The notes: generated by a model not told the origin, from the sequence alone. Counted from the stretch's first letter, positions 1 through 12,681 are shown. The stretch: DNA of 64,000 nt from Panax quinquefolius (GCA_020205615.1 CM035168.1:129032795-129096794); one strand, 5' to 3'. Numbers and translations: made by a program.

Positions 1-183
1 GAGGTAGGGAATACAGGTGGGGGAAATGGATCGATGGAGAGAGAGAGAGAGTTGAGCAAACGGAAGTTGCTGCAAAGAGAGAAAGAAAAGAAAATAAAAT
101 AAAGAGAAAATCTGGTGCGCTGTTAAGTGAAATAGGGTTTTATTTATTTTTGATAGAATTCGATCGCATAATATTATTTTTTT

Positions 184-348
184 AGTGGTAGTGGTAGTGA
201 TAGTAGTGGTGGTGGGGTGGGGGGGAAAAGGGTGGAGTGGGGTAAGGAATATATACATAATCACATAATATTATTATTTATTATTTTGGGTTGGGTTGGG
301 TTGGGTTGGGTTGGGTTGGGGTGGGGTGGGGTGGGGTGGGGTGGGGTG
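184..348 (+). repeat. G-rich tract: GTGGTA-type, then (TTGGG)n and (GTGGG)n
   Basis: The plus strand has irregular GTGGTA units and a run of seven G from 184 to about 245. After a short AT stretch, about seven TTGGG units (286-320) pass into about five GTGGG units (to about 348). Many closely spaced G runs of three or more could form G-quadruplexes. The unit is not the plant telomere repeat TTTAGGG. Confidence 0.85.
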
Positions 349-873
349 TTCTTTATAAAATTCCTTTAGGTCATTAATCATATATTTTCTAGCAATTACA
401 CTATGTTTTTGAGTTTTAAAATGGACAGAAAAGAAAAGAAATAGACGAAAAATTTAAGTTTTCTTTCTGATTTCTATGTTTCCGAATTTTTTAATAAACT
501 GAAAAGAAAAGAAATGGATAGAAAACTTGACCACTTTTCTCCATGCTTATATTATGATGAATATCTTTGGCTTACGTGCAAAGATTGACTGTTAATTATT
601 GGTTTACAGTTGAATATCTTTGACGAAATTAATTCTGTCAAGAATAAGTTAGTTTTGACGAAATATCCGTCGAAAATAAGATTATTCTATCGAGGATAGC
701 TCTCGCACTGACGAAAAGTTTTGGCGCCTATAATACCACGCATTTTCAACAAAATCGATTTTTGAGAGAATTATATCCGTTAGAATTAGTTCTTGTAGTG
801 ACATATGCTTTCAAAATCCACTACCAAGATTGTTTTCCTCACTTTTTTTTTTCTTTTTTGTTTGCATATACTT

Positions 874-892
874 TGTGTGTGTGTGTGTGTGT
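874..892. repeat. (GT)n microsatellite
   Basis: A perfect GT dinucleotide run follows a T-rich stretch. Confidence 0.9.
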
Positions 893-1157
893 ATACCGGC
901 CAAGTAGATAGATAATGACATTAATTGTGATATATTTATTAAACAAATAATAAAGACTGGTTTTAAAGAAGTGGCCACACAAAAGATGATATAAGGAACA
1001 AAATAAATCAATGTCATCCAATTTAGTAGACTAGTGCCGCCCATTTTATTGGTATCTTTACCTTTTGTAGATGGTGATTGTAGTCATGGGATGCATCGGG
1101 GTGGGGTGGATAATTTAATTATTGATAAAACAAACGTACGGGACTCAAATAATCAAA

Positions 1158-1182
1158 CGGTCGGTCGGTCGGTCGGTCGGTC
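1158..1182. repeat. (GGTC)n microsatellite
   Basis: About six tandem GGTC units are directly visible. Confidence 0.85.
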
Positions 1183-1341
1183 CTACCTACCTATTTTTCA
1201 TAATGCATGTTTAATTATAATCAAATTAAATTAAATTATAAAACCTAAATTAGTTGTACCTACCTAGCTAGCTAGCTTCATATATTTTAGGTTTAACATA
1301 ATACTACCCGTCATATATTTAATTTATTTACTTTGGAGGAA

Positions 1342-1343
<2 letters not shown>

Positions 1344-1402
<59 letters not shown>
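1344..1402. repeat. (TA)n microsatellite
   Basis: An essentially perfect AT dinucleotide run of about 59 bp, likely polymorphic in length. Confidence 0.95.
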
Positions 1403-1405
<3 letters not shown>

Positions 1406-1661
1406 GAAACCACCCGGCACGGCAGGGCAGGCAGTCATCAAAATCCACAAGCATATGTTCCTAGCTAGCTAGTTTTGATCTAATTGGTTCATTCATAGCA
1501 GTCACAATTAATCCAAGACCCACAACAGTACGTACCATTTTTGCTCATTCTCAAACTTAATTCTTCCATTATTTTCTAAAGCTATTGGTATTTATGGGTT
1601 TAATCATTGGGCCGGGGCAAAATAGGAAAGGTAAATACTAAGTCTTCTCTTGTCTCCCTCG

Positions 1662-1662
<1 letters not shown>

Positions 1663-1730
<68 letters not shown>
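1663..1730. repeat. (TA)n microsatellite
   Basis: A perfect TA run of about 68 bp, followed by a short CA-rich tail. Confidence 0.95.
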
Positions 1731-1731
<1 letters not shown>

Positions 1732-2142
1732 GCACACATACATACATATTATTTTACTTATAAAAATGTCAACTTAATGTCTTTTTCTCCTAATGTGAAG
1801 TCACGTTTCTGTAAATTATAATTTACGCACATAGAATTATTATTTTTAAAATTTAGCTTGTCCAATATACAAAAAATTTAAATAGTTGAGTAGCAAAGAA
1901 AGTTGTTTGCCGTTTTACCGTGGTGGTGAAGTAACAATGAGAGAAATTTCAGAAAAAAGTAATTTACAAACCTGAAATCATACTTAATTATGTATATACA
2001 GAAATGATATAATAGACATATATAATGCACGTGATCCCTTGTATGGTAAAATATATGCCTATGACTGCGTTTAATTTGGTAAAACGCCAACGATGATATA
2101 TCAGAGTTCTTTTTTGAGAAAATTCAGAGCATTTTCATTTGG

Positions 2143-3133
2143 GCTATGTTTGTTTGTAAAGATTATACTTTGAATTAATTTCAAGTCTTTTGTTTGTTTT
2201 CAAAAATAGACTTAGGACTATTAGTCTCGATATAATAAAATAACTTAAAATATAAGATTATTTAATATTATGTCTAATTAAGTATTATAATCCCTATCAT
2301 TTGTGACTAAAAATTTATAAACTAAATTAACCTTTAACTTTATTTACATCAGATAAAACTTATAATACATGATAAAACATTAATAATATGAGATAATGAC
2401 TTTTGAAGCAGATAACGCGAGCCTTCTTGAGCAGATTACATGAATAATGGCTAATAATTGGTTGCCATTTTTCCTCTCATAATTATCATTGACATTGCAT
2501 TATTTTTGTAGTTATTCTCAAAAGTTTAGCAGATGGCAATAAGAACCATTGGTTTTAAAGAGTTTTCCCTTGTGAACAGAAAGAGAAGAAAAAAGCTTCT
2601 AGGCTTAATCACGTTATATTTCAACTAACATACATGGATTTAGAATTTTAGAACAAATAATTCTAATCTTTCTTTTAATTTTAGTTTTCACAATTTTTAA
2701 TAAAATTTTAATATTTTATATATCATGTAGTTTGCACTATTAATTTGTTAATTTATTTACTAATTTATGATAGTTTGATTGTCAAATATTTTACATAAGA
2801 AGAGCATGGTGAAAAATTATGAATTCACTAATTTATTTCAACAAAGATTTAAAAGTTTATAATTAATTGTTTATCATTTTTTAATGTATAAAAAAATTTA
2901 AATTATAGTTTAAAATATGTTATTATTGGTAAGGGTATAATAGTCCAAACGATATTTTTTATCTAATCTTTTAATTAATCCTAAAAAAATAAACATAACA
3001 TATAATTATTTTAAAGTATCCCGTGAATAATATCATAAAAAAACAAACATGTGCTTAGGACTATTTAATCCTAAGATTAATAGTCTTGTGATTATAAGCA
3101 CGTGGATTATAATTCTTGCAAACAAACAAGACC
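2143..3133. mobile_element. Probable non-autonomous TIR element (MITE-like), about 1 kb
   Basis: The left end contains a GTTTGTTTGTAAAGATTAT motif. The right end carries its approximate inverse, with CTTGCAAACAAACAAG near 3113-3129. Inside both ends a GACTATTAGTC/CTTAGGACTATT motif also occurs in inverted orientation. The inner part is very AT-rich with no coding frame. The ends are degenerate and I could not fix a target site duplication, so the boundaries are approximate. A diverged intergenic inverted repeat is the alternative. Confidence 0.4.
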
Positions 3134-6100
3134 TTGGTTCATTATGTATTTTATTTATAGTGTTGCTATATTATATGTTGTCATTACATCATGGGAGACG
3201 AGTGTTATTTAACTCTGAACACCATAAGAAAAGCATAATTGTCTTATGAACATAGTACCAAGTATTAGCCCTAACATATTCTGCATATCAATTTTAGTAT
3301 ATATATAGCCCCCACATGAATAAAATTGACTGTCAAACTTGTGTAAATGTTATGGAAACTCTGAGAGTGAGAGACAAAATCGTAAATCATCTGTATAGAG
3401 AGAAGTCTTGAATTGATGTCTTGAACTGTTCAACCATTTGTGTAAATCGAAACGATAAAAATTCACACAGTATCTTTTTAGACATTATTTGAATCTCATG
3501 ATTTTGCTCATTTCGGTCCCGAACAACCCCAAATTTACGAGTGTTTTATAGAGAAATATAGCATTATCTTTCTCATAAAATTGACACTGTTCACACTTAC
3601 ATAAGTTAACAAGAGTATCCTGCTATACCCCACTTGTTTATCAAAATTTAAAAATCATTAAAAACATAATTTATCCTACAACTGCTGCTACAGGTATCAC
3701 TATCTTGTATATATGAGTGAATATAAAAATTATTTTCTTCATAATGATTTAGTTGAATCGTTCACATTTTATCTATCAGTTCTATTACTCATAAAAATAT
3801 TTTATGCAACATCCCTCATATCTAACTGTTGAGTATAATTCAGATACAAAACTATATTCAACTGTAAAAACATTATTTAAACTAATGCTAAAATAAAAAA
3901 ACACATAAAAATGCGTAATACTTTAGCTATGAGGTGGGGGAAATACTGTATATAACAAACTCAACGAGTCAATGTTCGCGAGTAACAATGTTCAGCAACA
4001 ACCCAGCTTAAACGTCTGCTACACCAACGGATGCCTGTCAACCAGAGCACCAAGTTGGTCATATGGAGCCGCGTGGAGCTAATTCCTGGACAAGTAACGG
4101 ATCGTCTTTTACATTTGTCGGCTTAAGATGTGTTATTGGGCATTTTCCACCAGCTGATTAAACACTAATCAATCAGCGGAAAGAAATGACAGGCTAAAGA
4201 TGAAGAGCTATAACAGTACAAAAATTCCAGATCATATGTTGGAGATTACTTTTTGCCTAATGTTTCCAAGACTACTATTTCTGTTCCTAATACAAATCCA
4301 CCTAATTGTTCCATATTCACTGAATAATAATAACAATAATTGCAGGAGTTGCAAGTTCTAAAGTACAAGACAGGAGCAGGTGGGGAAGAGGGAGGAGGGA
4401 ACATAAAGGTCAATCATCACTAGAGGCAACAAACATGATGGTGGAATGGAGTGGATGGTCACAATGTTATGCGGATAAAAGATCGGACAAAATGAGTTCT
4501 CTCTCGAACAACAAATCCAGTGAAATGGACAGACCAGCAAAGTTGGATGCTTTTGCAACTATGGTTAAGATTCTTAGGACAAACACAGTTTTCTTTATCC
4601 AACTAAAGTATGCTGCCCTTGCTATAGAAATGCATACATAGAATCTGGTCTCATCTTTAACCCTGACAAGTTTCCTGCTACATTTTGGCCTAACCACTAG
4701 AACCCGAATGCTAATACACGTTCTCTTGACCCGGTCCAACCTCAATTTGCACACAGACATCCTACTGATGGATAATATAAACTGTTAAAGAATCTGCTTA
4801 AAACTTCAATTTCAACAAAAAGGCAAAATTAGCAGAAAACCTCAATTCTAACAATAGCATGAAACCAAATTGAAATGGTCAACATTCACAGCCTAAGACA
4901 CTGTCCACACCCTAAATCGTTTACTCTTTGCTAGGCCAATACCACGGAACCTGGTCCATCTCAGTGCACTACAGTTATAGCAGTAAGCCCTTTCGAAAGA
5001 AAATGGAAATACAATAAGAATCTACCAAACAATTTCAGGCTACATGCTAAAGTTGCCCCAGAACCGACGGTTTTCACTATTACTTCTCATTCTTTACCTT
5101 CTGCTGCTGGAGCACCAATCTAATACTAACTAAAAGTAACAGTAAGGTTAGTATAAATGGAGTCAAAAGAATCAATACTACTTTCCTTGGGAATGCAAAT
5201 GTCACAACGTGCTATCATATAAGTTTTTTAATTCAAACATTTCCCTAAGAAATAAGTGGCTAAAAACAACATAAATCATTCTCTACTGGGTTGGATAACA
5301 AACAAAACATCACAACAAACAAGACACACCTCATTCTGCTTAATATAAGCTTCCTGATTAATCAGCACAATTTTGGTGATCTGGAGATCAAATTTATGGA
5401 TAAGCTTGTTAATTTATTTAATTAGAAGAAAAACAAAGCTATTATAAAGATGTAAAGAAATGGATGCCAAGACTTCATTAGACATGTCAAAAGGGTATTG
5501 GATCTATGCAAAACATATAGCTTTGAGAAAAAGGATTGAAGACTGGGAAAAATAGACCATGTCACTTCCAAAGAAAAGTAAACTTCAAGGTACAGGACAA
5601 AAGAAGTGTCACTGGCCCATCTCATTTCGAGTGAATGCTGCAACAAGATGTCACTTGGGGCTCTTGCTAATGGAGTATTATATTACATGTGCGGATAAAT
5701 CTTGTTCAAAATCAAGATGGGGCAATTTCTTGTCCTAGAGGTTGGGGCCTACAACTGGATAGATTCAATCATAAAAATATCGTTAGCTAAAGACAACAGG
5801 TGAAATAGCCCAAGAGATGGCCAGGTAGTCCAAAGAAACACTATATAGTGAAACATAAGGTTCCAGCACAAAGAGGGGTGATGTCCTACATGGATCATTA
5901 TCCAGAGGACAGAACACTAATCAAGGATTGCAAACTAGGATACATACCAATGTGATGTTTAATTAATGGATTACATTTTCTGTACAGTTCAACTACATTA
6001 CATACATGCATCCTAGAGTATATTCTACTTCTCGACAATTAAGTGCACAAATGAAGTCAGAAAAATGATATCTATAGCAGTATGGCCCATGGCAAGCTGA

Positions 6101-6600
6101 GATACTCTGCAATCCTATGGCTTTCACAATTAAGACTAGTCCAGTAAAGTCCTGTTTGATCTGGAAAGCAACTGCAACTGATGTTGAATAATTGTTCCCT
6201 CATCCACCAAGAGAGGCTCTCAATTCTCAATGTCAACTCACCTTCATGTGTGGGGTTTCAGAGACTGTTTATTTGCTTCTGAACAAGTCTTCAATTAAAC
6301 TTTAAAGATCACAAGGAAACGCAATCTACCAATACTCGTGTTGTATTAAATAGAAACAAGTAGTGGAAGAAGGGTTTGAGGAAGGATTTTCTAAATGCCA
6401 GGTTGGTGCAATTGGAACAGAGTGAGATTTCTGAAAGCAGCTTAATATCTTAACTAGAGAGTACAAATATCAATTGATTAAATTCAAATGGAAAATCGAT
6501 AAGAGTTGACAAAAAGATCAATAAGGAGAATCCACTATATAAATTTGGAAGCAACTAGGATCAGTCAGTGGACGGTGCTAATTAAATAAGCTCCTGTCAG
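3134..6600. other. Unassigned non-coding DNA
   Basis: I see no protein family, RNA gene or repeat structure that I can support in this 3.4 kb. Base composition is less AT-rich than the flanks between about 4,000 and 6,600, so an untranslated exon or an unrecognised gene end is possible. No open frame is longer than about 100 codons. Confidence 0.4.
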
Positions 6601-6619
6601 TCCATAGCATTATTTACAT

Positions 6620-7080
6620 CTGTAGGATGTTGACACAGGATGGAGTACCCGTGGTTGGCCTAGATATCGTTCTAGGTTTTAGGTTGACAAAAAGTGATAA
6701 ATCTCGAATCCATGAAAATTCCTTGAATCCACAAGAGAGAAAAATAATCTCAAAGAAAATTTAATAATCAAAGTCTTCCATACAATCCAATATTTGATTC
6801 CCTTTTACAATAAGGGAGGATTACATTTGAAAAGGAAAGTCGACCAGAAATTAAATGACATAATCAAATCCCTAAAATCACGCCTAAAATATTCATAATT
6901 AATATACCTACTTAAACTAAAGGCCCTTATTAATGCCTAAACAAAATTAATTTGAGGCTAGAAAATCCTAAAAACTAAAAATCTAAAAATTACAATTTGA
7001 TACAATAAAACATCATATATTCCTCCATAATTGAATAAAATCCAAAATATAACTATTTTGTCCCACATCAGATGTAATGC
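6620..7080. repeat. Possible LTR-like remnant
   Basis: The stretch combines a GGGAGGATTACATTTG phrase with long A-rich segments and ends near TGTCCCACATCAG. Its style resembles the LTR-like direct repeats at 13,726 and 16,057, but I see no second copy and no clear termini. This is a weak call from texture only. Confidence 0.2.
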
Positions 7081-7481
7081 CCAAAATCTGGTCTGAAAGA
7101 CGTGTGTATTTAACAAGGCAAAATTTCCAAAGTAGCAAAGGATAACAAAATAGAAAACTAGATTGACTTGGAAGTGTATATCTGGGTCAAAAATCCCATC
7201 AGCTTAACAAACTGGCAAGTACTTTCAGGTACTGAATTATCAAGTGAGCAGCAATGGAATATTACTACTATAAATGTGGATATTTTATTTTCATTATACA
7301 AGTTACAAATATTATACGTGTTGCTACTTATTGTTCCTCATAACACTATCGTATGCGCAGTTGAAACTAAAACAAAAAGAACATGTGTGATGAAAAAGCA
7401 GACAAAGAGATGAAATACCAAACCTGCTACAACATCACTACAGATGAGCCTTCCATTGTGCGGGGTTAATAAAACTCTGTC

Positions 7482-7549
7482 CTATGAGATGACTGTAGGT
7501 TGTTTCCTCCCAGTGAAGTCCTTGAGTTTTGAAACAGACAGAGCCAGAT
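7482..7549 (-). CDS. PGMP: PGM terminal exon
   Basis: It encodes the last 22 residues, [22 protein letters not shown] as family, then TAG at 7,482-7,484. The acceptor is TTATTTCAG. It joins in phase to the block ending at 7,601. Confidence 0.85.
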
Positions 7550-7600
7550 CTGAAATAAGAAAATAACAGAAGACTGCTAGTGAAATAACAATGAACAAGC

Positions 7601-7706
7601 CTATCAAGGGTTTCAGAGCAATCTGGGCATCCATGCCATGTTTGGAGACATCGGACTCATACTGCTCAATATACACTCTGATGGTTACACCTGCAGAGCC
7701 AGTTCC
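7601..7706 (-). CDS. PGMP: PGM exon with phosphate-binding loop
   Basis: It starts after a TTTTGCAG acceptor and encodes [12 protein letters not shown], the loop that holds the substrate phosphate, then a stretch ending A-L-K-P-L-I. The donor appears to be GC rather than GT (ATAG followed by GCTTGT). That phase restores the expected L-I-D-L-A-L junction. Confidence 0.85.
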
Positions 7707-7794
7707 CTGCAAAATAATTTTACCGAGGTAGTTCCTGTTGAAAAGAATATAAAAGCCTGGGAAAACTGAGAGAGGGATATAGATTGATCCAGAC

Positions 7795-7872
7795 TGCTAA
7801 GCGAAATATGATCCTAGATCCATCAGTGAAAACAAACCAAACACCTTGCTTGGATGCCACACTTCCATCTAC
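7795..7872 (-). CDS. PGMP: PGM exon
   Basis: Twenty-six in-frame codons from [10 protein letters not shown] to F-R-L-A. The family normally reads F-R-L-S here. The acceptor ATGCAG and donor GTCTGG are intact. Confidence 0.8.
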
Positions 7873-7926
7873 CTGCATAGAAGTAAGATATGAGTTAATT
7901 ACGAGAGACCAGAGACATTAACTTAC

Positions 7927-7973
7927 AGGATCAGTATATGTGAAGTCATCGGCAAATTGAAGGACATAATTTA
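7927..7973 (-). CDS. PGMP: PGM exon
   Basis: It encodes N-Y-V-L-Q-F-A-D-D-F-T-Y-T-D-P, and the donor is GTAAGT. The acceptor is weak (TTTAGTAG), but the phase fits both neighbours. Confidence 0.75.
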
Positions 7974-8049
7974 CTACTAAAGGACTCTTTTAGTACATAA
8001 ATTATAGTAAAGGGTGAAAAATCTCGATATACTTAGACAATAATCTTAC

Positions 8050-8131
8050 CATATTTGTCGCCTGCCTTGCTCTTTGAAATTAAATCTCTAAGATATTCTA
8101 CCATTTTATTGGCTCCTTCTGACTCGCATTC
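8050..8131 (-). CDS. PGMP: PGM exon
   Basis: Twenty-seven codons from [10 protein letters not shown] to K-S-K-A-G-D-K-Y, with an ACAG acceptor and a GTAAGA donor. No damage is visible. Confidence 0.85.
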
Positions 8132-8250
8132 CTGTTTGAAAAGTTGATTTCAGAACTTTGCACTTCAACAGAATGCAAGTAAATTCAATTCCAAATAAAT
8201 TGTAAGAACTACAAAAACTATATTGTAGTACATCATAGAATGATGCTTAC

Positions 8251-8392
8251 CTCAAAGTCATACCTGGAGAAGTAGTTCCTTCCATAAGTGGCCCAATGCT
8301 CCTTTAAAACATCAGTGACAGAAATCAATTGCTCCCCAGGTTTCTTGCCCTTGTTTCTATATGCTATTATTGAAAGCCAAGTTAACAGAGCC
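8251..8392 (-). CDS. PGMP: PGM exon
   Basis: Forty-seven codons starting [10 protein letters not shown] and ending [11 protein letters not shown]. The splice sites are canonical (GACAG acceptor, GTAAGC donor) and the reading frame is intact. Confidence 0.88.
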
Positions 8393-9262
8393 CTGTCAAT
8401 AACAAATATTGAAGACAGCCCACATGGGGTTCAGCACTTACAGTGAGTCGGTGATATCCTGAGAATAAGAGAGAAATCACAAAGACCCTAACGTACAACA
8501 TCTAGAATCTTAAACAATACGTCTTGGGTTCTCAACCTCTCGAACACAAGATTTGGGACCAAGTCAATTAACATGTTACCTAAACAAATCTTCTCCTTCA
8601 CATGTGAGTCCTAACATCATTGAACTACTCCCCCTTAAGTATGAGCATATATTCTCAGCCCTCAAACGCAAAGGCCTGTGCATTACATGAGCCATTACAA
8701 GAGAACTCTCAACATGCTGAGGCTTGCGTATTACTGGCTTCTTCAGCAATTACACCCGAGCTGAAGCAGTTTGTCAAGGTACACACACGTGGAGGAGGGA
8801 TTTATTAAGGTAACATGCGAGTTGACATTTAACATCAATATTCAAGTGTGATGTTGAAGCTTAATAAACAAGGTTAAGAGAATAAGAGAAGCAGGCTAAG
8901 TGGAACAAGGGTGTGGGGCTTGTGGAAGAATGTGAAGTGAATGTGTCATTTGAAAGACAAATGCTTCTTTGTGGAAGAGCACACGAGGGTTGGAGTATTG
9001 TGATAGTGGAATCACACAAGGGGGAGATTTATAAAACAAAAATTAACTAAAAACTTGTTTGTGATGAAGATTAGAATGTCAATATGACACAACCACAACA
9101 TCCACCAGCCATCTTGAAGAGATTTCAATATTTAGCTTTAACAAGGCATGGAAACAACTTTCAAAGCAAATTCTGTTGGAACTTATATAAGCAGTTGACA
9201 AGAAATTTAGAATGGAAATTGTTTGTCAATTACTTTCTTTCAGATAAAAAAAATTCTGGTCA

Positions 9263-9412
<150 letters not shown>

Positions 9413-9525
9413 TCATTCTTAAAAAAACATAGTCCGTATGGATCACTGAGTCACCATAAATGTTCTTTAGTCCTTAGTAAGCCAGTTGTCCAATGGTACT
9501 TCGAAAATAAAATTGAATGCCAAAC

Positions 9526-9601
9526 CTCGACAAAAAAGGAAGATTCAATTTCTGAGCAATGCGATCAAGAGTGCTACTTGTTGGCATAATAGATCTAAAC
9601 C
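9526..9601 (-). CDS. PGMP: PGM exon, frame damaged
   Basis: It matches the segment M-P-T-S-S-T-L-D-R-I-A-Q-K-L-N-L-P. The beginning is out of phase with the upstream block. Near the end a six-T run gives L-P-F-L, where seven T would give L-P-F-F-V-E and join in frame to the next exon. Confidence 0.7.
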
Positions 9602-9654
9602 CTTCAAATGCAAAAGCATGAAAAATATTTCGATTAGCTGCGAAAGTTTCCTAC

Positions 9655-9798
<144 letters not shown>

Positions 9799-9876
9799 TT
9801 AGACATGTGGTTAAGCAGAGATACCCTACCCAAACTGACATGAATGAGACTGCCAAGCAAATCGCACCAACTCATA

Positions 9877-9878
<2 letters not shown>

Positions 9879-9936
<58 letters not shown>
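9879..9936. repeat. (AT)n microsatellite in a PGM intron
   Basis: A perfect AT run of about 58 bp between PGM exon blocks. Confidence 0.95.
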
Positions 9937-9938
<2 letters not shown>

Positions 9939-10086
9939 CTTCAATAGCATTACATTTTTGGTAGGGTAAAAAATCAACCAGGCCCAAAACCTTCTTTAAG
10001 ATATGCAAGAATATTCACGTTTATTTTATGCAACTGGTAAAATTGCGGAAATAGAAACAATGGCATAAAATATACTCTTCACTTAC

Positions 10087-10155
10087 CATCACTTGTAGCT
10101 CCAAAGTCTAGTCCATTCTCTCCATACATAACGTTGACCAAATCCTTAGCATATC
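10087..10155 (-). CDS. PGMP: PGM exon with +1 T insertion
   Basis: It encodes Y-A-K-D, then the expected L-V-N-V-M-Y-G-E-N-G. A run of four T where three would keep the frame shifts it by +1. The later part D-F-G-A-T-S-D-G reads in the restored frame, with donor GTAAGT. Confidence 0.75.
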
Positions 10156-10241
10156 TTTTCCCAAACAAGTGAAAACATCAATAATGCTTTTCAATAAAGG
10201 CAAAGTTCAATGAATCTACATCAAAACTATCACCATCTTAC

Positions 10242-10306
10242 GTAAGATTAGGATCCGGATGACCACGCCCAAAATCTTAAAGAGGCACTCCATTTGAAAT
10301 TGAATC
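10242..10306 (-). CDS. PGMP: PGM exon with in-frame stop
   Basis: It reads D-S-I-S-N-G-V-P-L, then TAA at 10,277-10,279, then D-F-G-R-G-H-P-D-P-N-L-T. The family has Glu at the stop position, so a single G-to-T change (GAA to TAA) explains it. The splice sites ATAG and GTAAGA are intact. Confidence 0.85.
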
Positions 10307-10394
10307 CTATACAACCAACAAACATTCTCAATCAAGAACTTTGATAATAGTTAAAATTCAGCCATCTACAAATTATTAGAGATGCGACATATAC

Positions 10395-10503
10395 CGGATT
10401 AGCTCCAAGCTTGTATACAAAGATGGGTTCAGCATAAGCACCCGTATCGCATGCATTGCATAAAATATCAACCTGAATGTAACATCATCAAATGATTTCA
10501 TTA
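10395..10503 (-). CDS. PGMP: PGM exon with 1 bp deletion
   Basis: The frame F-R-L-I-F-Y-A-M-H-A switches after A-M-H-A to T-G-A-Y-A-E-P-I-F-V-Y-K-L-G-A-N-P. One base is missing from the codon between Ala and Thr. The block is 109 bp where 110 would fit the phases of its neighbours. Confidence 0.78.
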
Positions 10504-10778
10504 CTAGGATGATATATCTACCAATAATAATATTCAAGTTATGCTTGACATGAGAGTATGAGACCTTTTTTCCTTTTTTATCTTTTTTAGTTAGCAGCAA
10601 ACTAGACTTATGAAGGATTTGAATCCCGGCACGTGTAGATAAGGAAATATCAGTAGATCAACTTTGGCGGAATTTTGAAAAGAAAAGGTTTTAAGGAAAT
10701 TTAAGAAGCAGTGTGGATATATTAGCCCCACATATTGATCTTCATTCTTTAAATTGAAAAATAAGATCCATTAATATA

Positions 10779-11004
10779 CTCCATCCATTCCAAAAATAGA
10801 GATATATTTTTACTTTTTGGACAAAATACGCAAAATCCTAAAAACCAAAATCAATACAAAATTATTTAATTTGAATACAAACAATTATAACAATTGTAAA
10901 CCAACTATAATTATAAATTAAAAAATAAATCAATTTTGAATTTCTGGATTTCGCAAATTGAATTCAAAAGGTCGAAATGTATCTCTAATTTTGGAACGAG
11001 GGAG
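10779..11004. mobile_element. Stowaway-like MITE, 226 bp
   Basis: The left end is CTCCATCCATTCCAAAAATA and the right end is its inverse, ending GGAACGAGGGAG. TA flanks both sides, as expected for Stowaway (Tc1/mariner) MITEs. No coding capacity. It lies in the intron between the PGM blocks at 10,503 and 12,654. Confidence 0.8.
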
Positions 11005-11770
11005 TAATAGATCTTGTAAAAGAAAATATATTGGGGGACAGATGTGCCCTGAAGGCTCTTCATAGCGAACCATAGTAACGCAAGAAAAGTAATCATGTTT
11101 CTAAATAAACTGAATCTTGATGATAATAGTTATAAAAGCTATCCATAAAATAAAATAAGCATGAAAGGATGTAAATAAGTTTCTCCAGTTAAATGATTAT
11201 AAAATATGGTTGTTCTACGAACTTGTTAGTAATTATGAACGTTGTAAACCAAGAACTAAAGGGATGAAAATTTAACAACATAAATTATCTCAAAGAAGCA
11301 TTTCAAGACAATTTGAGGAAAAACTTCTCCCACAAGCAAACACGTGACAACAGCTCCCCTAACCTTCGACAGATCCCTTCTGTGCAAACTTTTGTCTGTT
11401 TGGAATGTCTTTTTTAATCCGTTCTCTATTGTATTTTGCGAAACCATTTTCTATCTTCAAAAGGTAAAAAATAAATAAATTAAAACATCACCAAAGCATA
11501 CAACACTGTAATGGCATTTCAGCTTTTCCAAATCAGAATAAGAAATAATATGCCTAACAATAACCCAAAACATAGTACTGCTTATAGTGGTGGAAAAAAT
11601 GTCCAGTTAAGATGCAGGTTATATATGTGTATATATAAAATATACTCCCATCTGCCCACGAAATATTTATTCTCATCTACCCACTGAAAAATTCTTGTCC
11701 CAATTTAATTTAGCTTGTTTTGCCAGCAGATAGTTTTGAGATAGGTGTAGCCCACTAAAAAGAATTACTA

Positions 11771-11938
11771 CTTCCGGTCAAATTTAAGTGAGCTCTGTTG
11801 ACCTGTGCATAGTTTCAGGACAGGTGTAATGAGTGCTTTGCTTTTCCTAACAACCATTGGATATTTGGATATAGATGTTTTTTACAATTATTTGATAGAG
11901 AGATGAATACGAACTCACTTAATTTGGGACTTAGGGAG
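11771..11938. mobile_element. Stowaway-like MITE, about 168 bp
   Basis: The termini CTTCCGGTCAAATTTAAG and the inverse of CTTAATTTGGGACTTAGGGAG pair imperfectly and are flanked by TA. A similar CTCCCATCTGCCCACG end at about 11,645 may belong to a second, truncated copy. Confidence 0.6.
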
Positions 11939-12653
11939 TAAAATGATTTTCTAAAACAGCAACCAAACATATACTGGTTTTATAACATTTGGAAGGCAAG
12001 AACTGGAAACAGATATAAAAAACACACTATGAAACCAAATATATGGATCGAGCATAGGAATTCTGATGCAATGGCAGTTATCAAGTATGTAACAATATAT
12101 GCAGGCCCATATCAGTCACAGTAGTTGGCATACTCCACTAGGCCACATACTAGCTATATAAGCAAAATTCCAGCAGTTATTATTACTAATGCGGTTCCAT
12201 TGTCCAAATCAAACAGGAAGGTGAAAGTGTAAAGCCAGTTTAATAATTTTACATGCTTTCAACATAAGTTAGAGAGACAATTTGTACATTTGAAAGGGCT
12301 AAGGAATGTGGGTTGAGGTAGAGAACTGAAAGACCTATCGAACTAAAACAAATCAAGACCCTTGATAGAGTGGCATGGTCAAACTAGTTTTTAACAGCTG
12401 AATACAACAGAGGAAAGGTAATATTTTGTTTTTCTCTGTTTCCTTTTCCGTTCATCTATATAGTGATGTAGTTGAAGTGAAACAAATTTCAGCTGGAGAG
12501 TCATGGTATAACAGCAAATATGCAGCATACATCTAACTATGATAATCTATATTCATTTAAATCACATGTATTTGTAATCACATGCATATCGGAAAACATG
12601 CAGAATCAAACGCATGTAAACAACAAGGCATAAAGTAAAATATAATTAATGAC

Positions 12654-12681
12654 TTCTGATAAGCGAAAAATCAAATACATT
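12654..12681 (-). CDS. PGMP: PGM mini-exon
   Basis: It encodes N-V-F-D-F-S-L-I-R, the V-F-D-F segment of the family, between a GTGCAG acceptor and a GTCATT donor. At 28 bp it is very short, but its phase agrees with both neighbours. Confidence 0.7.

Larger units (their letters stand above)
1..1340. other. Non-coding AT-rich DNA with simple repeats
   Basis: No coding region is supported here. A short GA run lies near 35-52, a G-rich tract at 184-348, a GT run at 874-892 and a GGTC run at 1158-1182. The short open frames translate these repeats or AT-rich DNA and show no protein signature. Confidence 0.6.

Noticed and set aside
286..348. (TTGGG)n as an interstitial telomere repeat
   Set aside because: Plant telomeres are TTTAGGG (or TTAGGG in some groups); five-base TTGGG and GTGGG units fit a simple microsatellite.
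4467..4760. 97-codon minus-strand frame
   Set aside because: No recognisable motif, no splice-linked neighbours, and a competing frame lies on the other strand.
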